Source: Pseudomonas sp. PSE14
GTDB taxonomy: Bacteria; Pseudomonadota; Gammaproteobacteria; Pseudomonadales; Pseudomonadaceae
Length of the DNA: 64,000 bases
Assembly: GCF_029203285.1 (NCBI RefSeq)
Contig: NZ_CP115669.1
Coordinates: 4,712,001 to 4,776,000 of the forward strand
Direction: 5' to 3'
The stretch's first letter is position 1. Every line of letters begins with the position of its first letter. Of the stretch, positions 60,807-64,000 are shown one piece after another. The notes beneath the pieces are model-generated. The model made no database searches and had not been told where the DNA came from. It was given only the letters and a program-made list of their open reading frames with translations. A program made the translations under genes and the position numbers.

Positions 60807-61367
60807 ATGATCGAAGACATGTCTCGCCACTACCGTGAGATTCTCCTGGGGCTCGGCGAAGACCCCGACCGCGAGGGCCTGCTGGACACGCCCAAGCGCG
60901 CGGCCAAGGCCATGCAGTTCCTCTGCCACGGCTACGAGCAGACGCTGGAGGAAATCGTCAACGGCGCGCTGTTCGCCTCGGACAATGACGAAATGGTGAT
61001 CGTCAAGGACGTCGAGCTCTACTCGCTGTGCGAACATCACCTGCTGCCCTTCATCGGCAAGGCCCATGTGGCGTACATTCCCACCGGCAAGGTGCTGGGC
61101 CTGTCGAAGGTCGCACGCATCGTCGACATGTTCGCCCGCCGCCTGCAGATCCAGGAAAGCCTGACCCGGCAGATCGCCGAGGCCATCGAGCAGGTCACCA
61201 GCGCCGCCGGCGTTGCGGTGGTGATCGAGGCGCAACACATGTGCATGATGATGCGCGGGGTGGAGAAACAGAACTCGGTGATGAACACCTCGGTGATGCT
61301 CGGCGCGTTCCGCGAGTCCAACACCACCCGCCAGGAATTCCTGCAACTGATCGGACGGAGCAAGTGA
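60807..61367 (+). CDS. folE: GTP cyclohydrolase I, FolE
   Basis: Converts GTP to 7,8-dihydroneopterin triphosphate, the first step of pterin synthesis. It is 186 residues. Zinc ligands appear in [10 protein letters not shown] (Cys75, His78) and the second cysteine in [32 protein letters not shown] is the family signature. It lies in the folM-folE-folX set, so it probably serves tetrahydromonapterin rather than only folate. The spacing to folX is one base. Confidence 0.95.
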   Translation: MIEDMSRHYREILLGLGEDPDREGLLDTPKRAAKAMQFLCHGYEQTLEEIVNGALFASDNDEMVIVKDVELYSLCEHHLLPFIGKAHVAYIPTGKVLGLSKVARIVDMFARRLQIQESLTRQIAEAIEQVTSAAGVAVVIEAQHMCMMMRGVEKQNSVMNTSVMLGAFRESNTTRQEFLQLIGRSK

Positions 61368-61368
61368 A

Positions 61369-61740
61369 ATGACGCAACTGGAGCCAGGCATGGCGCGAAT
61401 CCGGGTCAAGGATCTGCGCGTGCGCACCTACATCGGCATCAAGGAGGACGAAATCCTCAACAAGCAGGATGTGCTGATCAACCTCACCATCCTCTACCCG
61501 GCCGGCGATGCGGTGCAGGTCAACGACATCGATCATGCGCTGAACTACCGCACCATCACCAAGGCGATCATCGCCCACGTGGAAGAAAACCGCTTCGCCC
61601 TGCTCGAGCGCCTGACCCAGGAACTGCTCGACCTGGTAATGAGCAATCCCGCGGTGCACTACGCTGAAGTGGAAGTGGACAAGCCGCACGCGCTGCGTTT
61701 CGCCGAGTCGGTGTCCATCGCGCTGGCCGCCCGGCGCTGA
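61369..61740 (+). CDS. folX: Dihydroneopterin triphosphate 2'-epimerase FolX
   Basis: Epimerises dihydroneopterin triphosphate to the monapterin form, feeding FolM. It is 123 residues with a FolB/FolX fold: [20 protein letters not shown] at the start and a catalytic lysine in the ...[15 protein letters not shown] segment. The start lies one base after the folE stop. FolX is preferred to FolB by operon context and by similarity to PA3439. Confidence 0.93.
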   Translation: MTQLEPGMARIRVKDLRVRTYIGIKEDEILNKQDVLINLTILYPAGDAVQVNDIDHALNYRTITKAIIAHVEENRFALLERLTQELLDLVMSNPAVHYAEVEVDKPHALRFAESVSIALAARR

Positions 61741-61867
61741 CCGGCCGGTCGCGCAAGCCGTACGCCCGTGCCAGTCGGCCAACGGGCGTTGCTGGCCGAT
61801 CGCCTCGCTCTATAGAATCGCGCCAGCCCCGCCATGCGCCTCTGTTGCGCCCAATGAGAGATACGCC

Positions 61868-62179
61868 ATGACCGAGCCCCTGAACCTGACCGACGAACAG
61901 CGCACCGAACTTGAAGCCGCCGCGTTCCGCACCCTGGTGCAGCACCTGCGCACCCGCAAGGACGTGCAGAACATCGATCTGATGAATCTTGCCGGCTTCT
62001 GCCGCAACTGCCTGTCCAAGTGGTACAAGGCCGCGGCCGACGACATGGGACTGGCGGTCAGCCCCGACCAGGCCCGCGAAGAGATCTACGGCATGCCTTA
62101 CGCCGAATGGAAGGCCAAGTATCAGACGGAAGCGTCGCCTGCCCAGCAGGCGGCCTTCGATAACGCGAAGAAGCACTAA
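61868..62179 (+). CDS. DUF1244 family protein
   Basis: Small soluble protein of 103 residues (PF06844). The core LMNLAGFCRNCLSKWYKAAA, with two cysteines three apart, continues to EIYGMPYAEWKAKYQ. The family fold is helical and its function unknown. It sits 13 bp before the HopJ-like gene on the same strand, so the two are likely co-expressed. Confidence 0.9.
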   Translation: MTEPLNLTDEQRTELEAAAFRTLVQHLRTRKDVQNIDLMNLAGFCRNCLSKWYKAAADDMGLAVSPDQAREEIYGMPYAEWKAKYQTEASPAQQAAFDNAKKH

Positions 62180-62192
62180 CGAGTTTGCCTTG

Positions 62193-62531
62193 ATGACCCT
62201 CAACGATTTTCGCGCGCGCCTGCGCAGCGAGCAGCACCTGTTCACCGACACCCTGGCGTACATCGCCGAGCACTACAGCTACACCCCCAGCGCCTTCAGC
62301 AACGGCACTGTGGAAAACCCCGCCGGGCAGAACGAAGGCTCCTGCAAGACCCTGGGCTTCGCCATCCTCGAAGGCCTGAGCCAGGAGGAGTCGCTGCTGG
62401 CGTTCGGCGAGCACTACCGCGCCGTGCGTGACAACCCCGAGGGCACCGACCACGCCAACATCCGCGCCCTGCAGAGCACCGGCCTGGCCGGCGTCAACTT
62501 CGAGCGCCAGCCGCTGTCGCGTCGCGGCTGA
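62193..62531 (+). CDS. HopJ-family protein (named for a type III effector)
   Basis: Soluble protein of 112 residues (HopJ/PF08888). The pattern TLAYIAEHYSYTPSAFSNG and NEGSCKTLGFAILEGLSQEE is characteristic. Chromosomal homologues are widespread in bacteria without type III secretion, and none is seen here, so an effector role is unlikely. Function unknown. The ATG at 62193 is preceded by a weak RBS. An intrinsic terminator follows. Confidence 0.88.
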   Translation: MTLNDFRARLRSEQHLFTDTLAYIAEHYSYTPSAFSNGTVENPAGQNEGSCKTLGFAILEGLSQEESLLAFGEHYRAVRDNPEGTDHANIRALQSTGLAGVNFERQPLSRRG

Positions 62532-62546
62532 GGTTCTGCGCTCATG

Positions 62547-62574
62547 AAAAAGCCCCGCTCATGCGGGGCTTTTT
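62547..62574. terminator. Bidirectional intrinsic terminator
   Basis: Stem AAAAAGCCCCGC / GCGGGGCTTTTT with TCAT loop, 16 bp after the HopJ-like gene; T-tracts on both strands. Confidence 0.93.
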
Positions 62575-62611
62575 CTTGGGTGCTCGAATCACTCGACCGC
62601 CTGATGCTGAC

Positions 62612-62692
62612 CTGAAGGAGCGAGCTTGCTCGCGAACCTGCAAGGCACGGCGTCAAGCGATTCGCGAGCAAGCTCGCTCCTACGAAGAGCCA
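62612..62692. repeat. REP pair (class A)
   Basis: GGAGCGAGCTTGCTCGCGAA near 62616 and TTCGCGAGCAAGCTCGCTCC near 62661 in inverted arrangement, between two terminators of convergent genes. Confidence 0.9.
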
Positions 62693-62711
62693 CAGTCACT
62701 GAGCGGCGCAA

Positions 62712-62736
62712 AGAAAAAGGCCCCGCAAGCGGGGCC
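62712..62736 (-). terminator. Intrinsic terminator of trxB
   Basis: On the minus strand GGCCCCGC / GCGGGGCC is followed by TTTTTC, 29 bp after the trxB stop codon. Confidence 0.9.
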
Positions 62737-62764
62737 TCTTCCTGCACGCCGGCTCTTCGGGCCG

Positions 62765-64000
<1,236 letters not shown>

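Noticed and set aside
62193-62531. Type III secretion effector locus
   Set aside because: HopJ homologues are common chromosomal proteins, and no secretion genes, hrp box or chaperone are nearby.

Overview
The window is a high-GC bacterial chromosome segment that I read as a Pseudomonas of the P. aeruginosa lineage but not P. aeruginosa itself (P. citronellolis / P. nitroreducens-like by inference). The reasons are a complete 3' half of an alginate operon in the canonical order algX-L-I-J-F-A, a tpbA locus with its usual neighbours, a gene order from about 40.6 to 62 kb that matches my memory of PA3418-PA3440 in PAO1, and REP palindromes of Pseudomonas type. No rRNA, tRNA, CRISPR array or prophage was seen.

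Layout: 0-7.7 kb alginate O-acetylation, degradation and precursor genes, ending in a strong terminator. 7.7-8.8 kb a gene-free island of structured repeats. 8.8-13.9 kb small forward genes (membrane protein, membrane-anchored NagZ-like hydrolase, SDR, tpbA phosphatase, HAD hydrolase). 14-20 kb an AaeXAB-type aromatic acid efflux operon with its own outer membrane factor and a divergent LysR regulator. 20-24 kb 2-hydroxyacid dehydrogenase, alpha/beta hydrolase, EamA exporter and AraC regulator. 24-24.9 kb a second repeat island. 24.9-27.5 kb an iron-uptake accessory operon (DUF3649-PepSY-DUF3325) whose TonB receptor survives only as a frameshifted 3' remnant. 27.6-32.5 kb MocR regulator with divergent EamA exporter, then a SNF2 helicase. 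32.5-38 kb 3-hydroxybutyrate dehydrogenase, twin lipoproteins, an ABC-2/HlyD export operon lacking an ATPase, and a PsiE-like protein. 38.1-40.6 kb DUF3509, SOS-regulated yebG, and a 1.15-kb IS110-family element beside a third repeat copy. 40.6-56 kb leucine dehydrogenase, SirB1 protein, MalT-like regulator, DUF1329/DUF1302 pair, an unusual SnoaL-AraC fusion, FAD oxidoreductase with cupin, and fatty/acyl-CoA type enzymes. 56-64 kb a frameshifted WbqC gene, lrgAB with LysR, flavodoxin, the tetrahydromonapterin set folM-folE-folX, DUF1244-HopJ, and trxB.

The most striking signal is the IS110 element. Its 5' non-coding end (39065-39267) folds as a bridge RNA: a 5' hairpin, a target-binding loop and a donor-binding loop. 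The two target guides match the two real flanks of this insertion, and the two donor guides match the element's own right and left ends. The target is a REP-like palindrome (GCGGACAAGGTCCGCTCCTAC), and a near-identical uninterrupted copy lies at 8305-8325, so the element's ends can be placed within 3 nt.

The second striking signal is a family of about 250-320-bp repeats (five copies, in three islands). Copies differ in sequence but keep the same set of hairpins through compensatory base changes, and they occur as two subtypes with different central modules. This looks like a conserved structured RNA or DNA element that I do not recognise.
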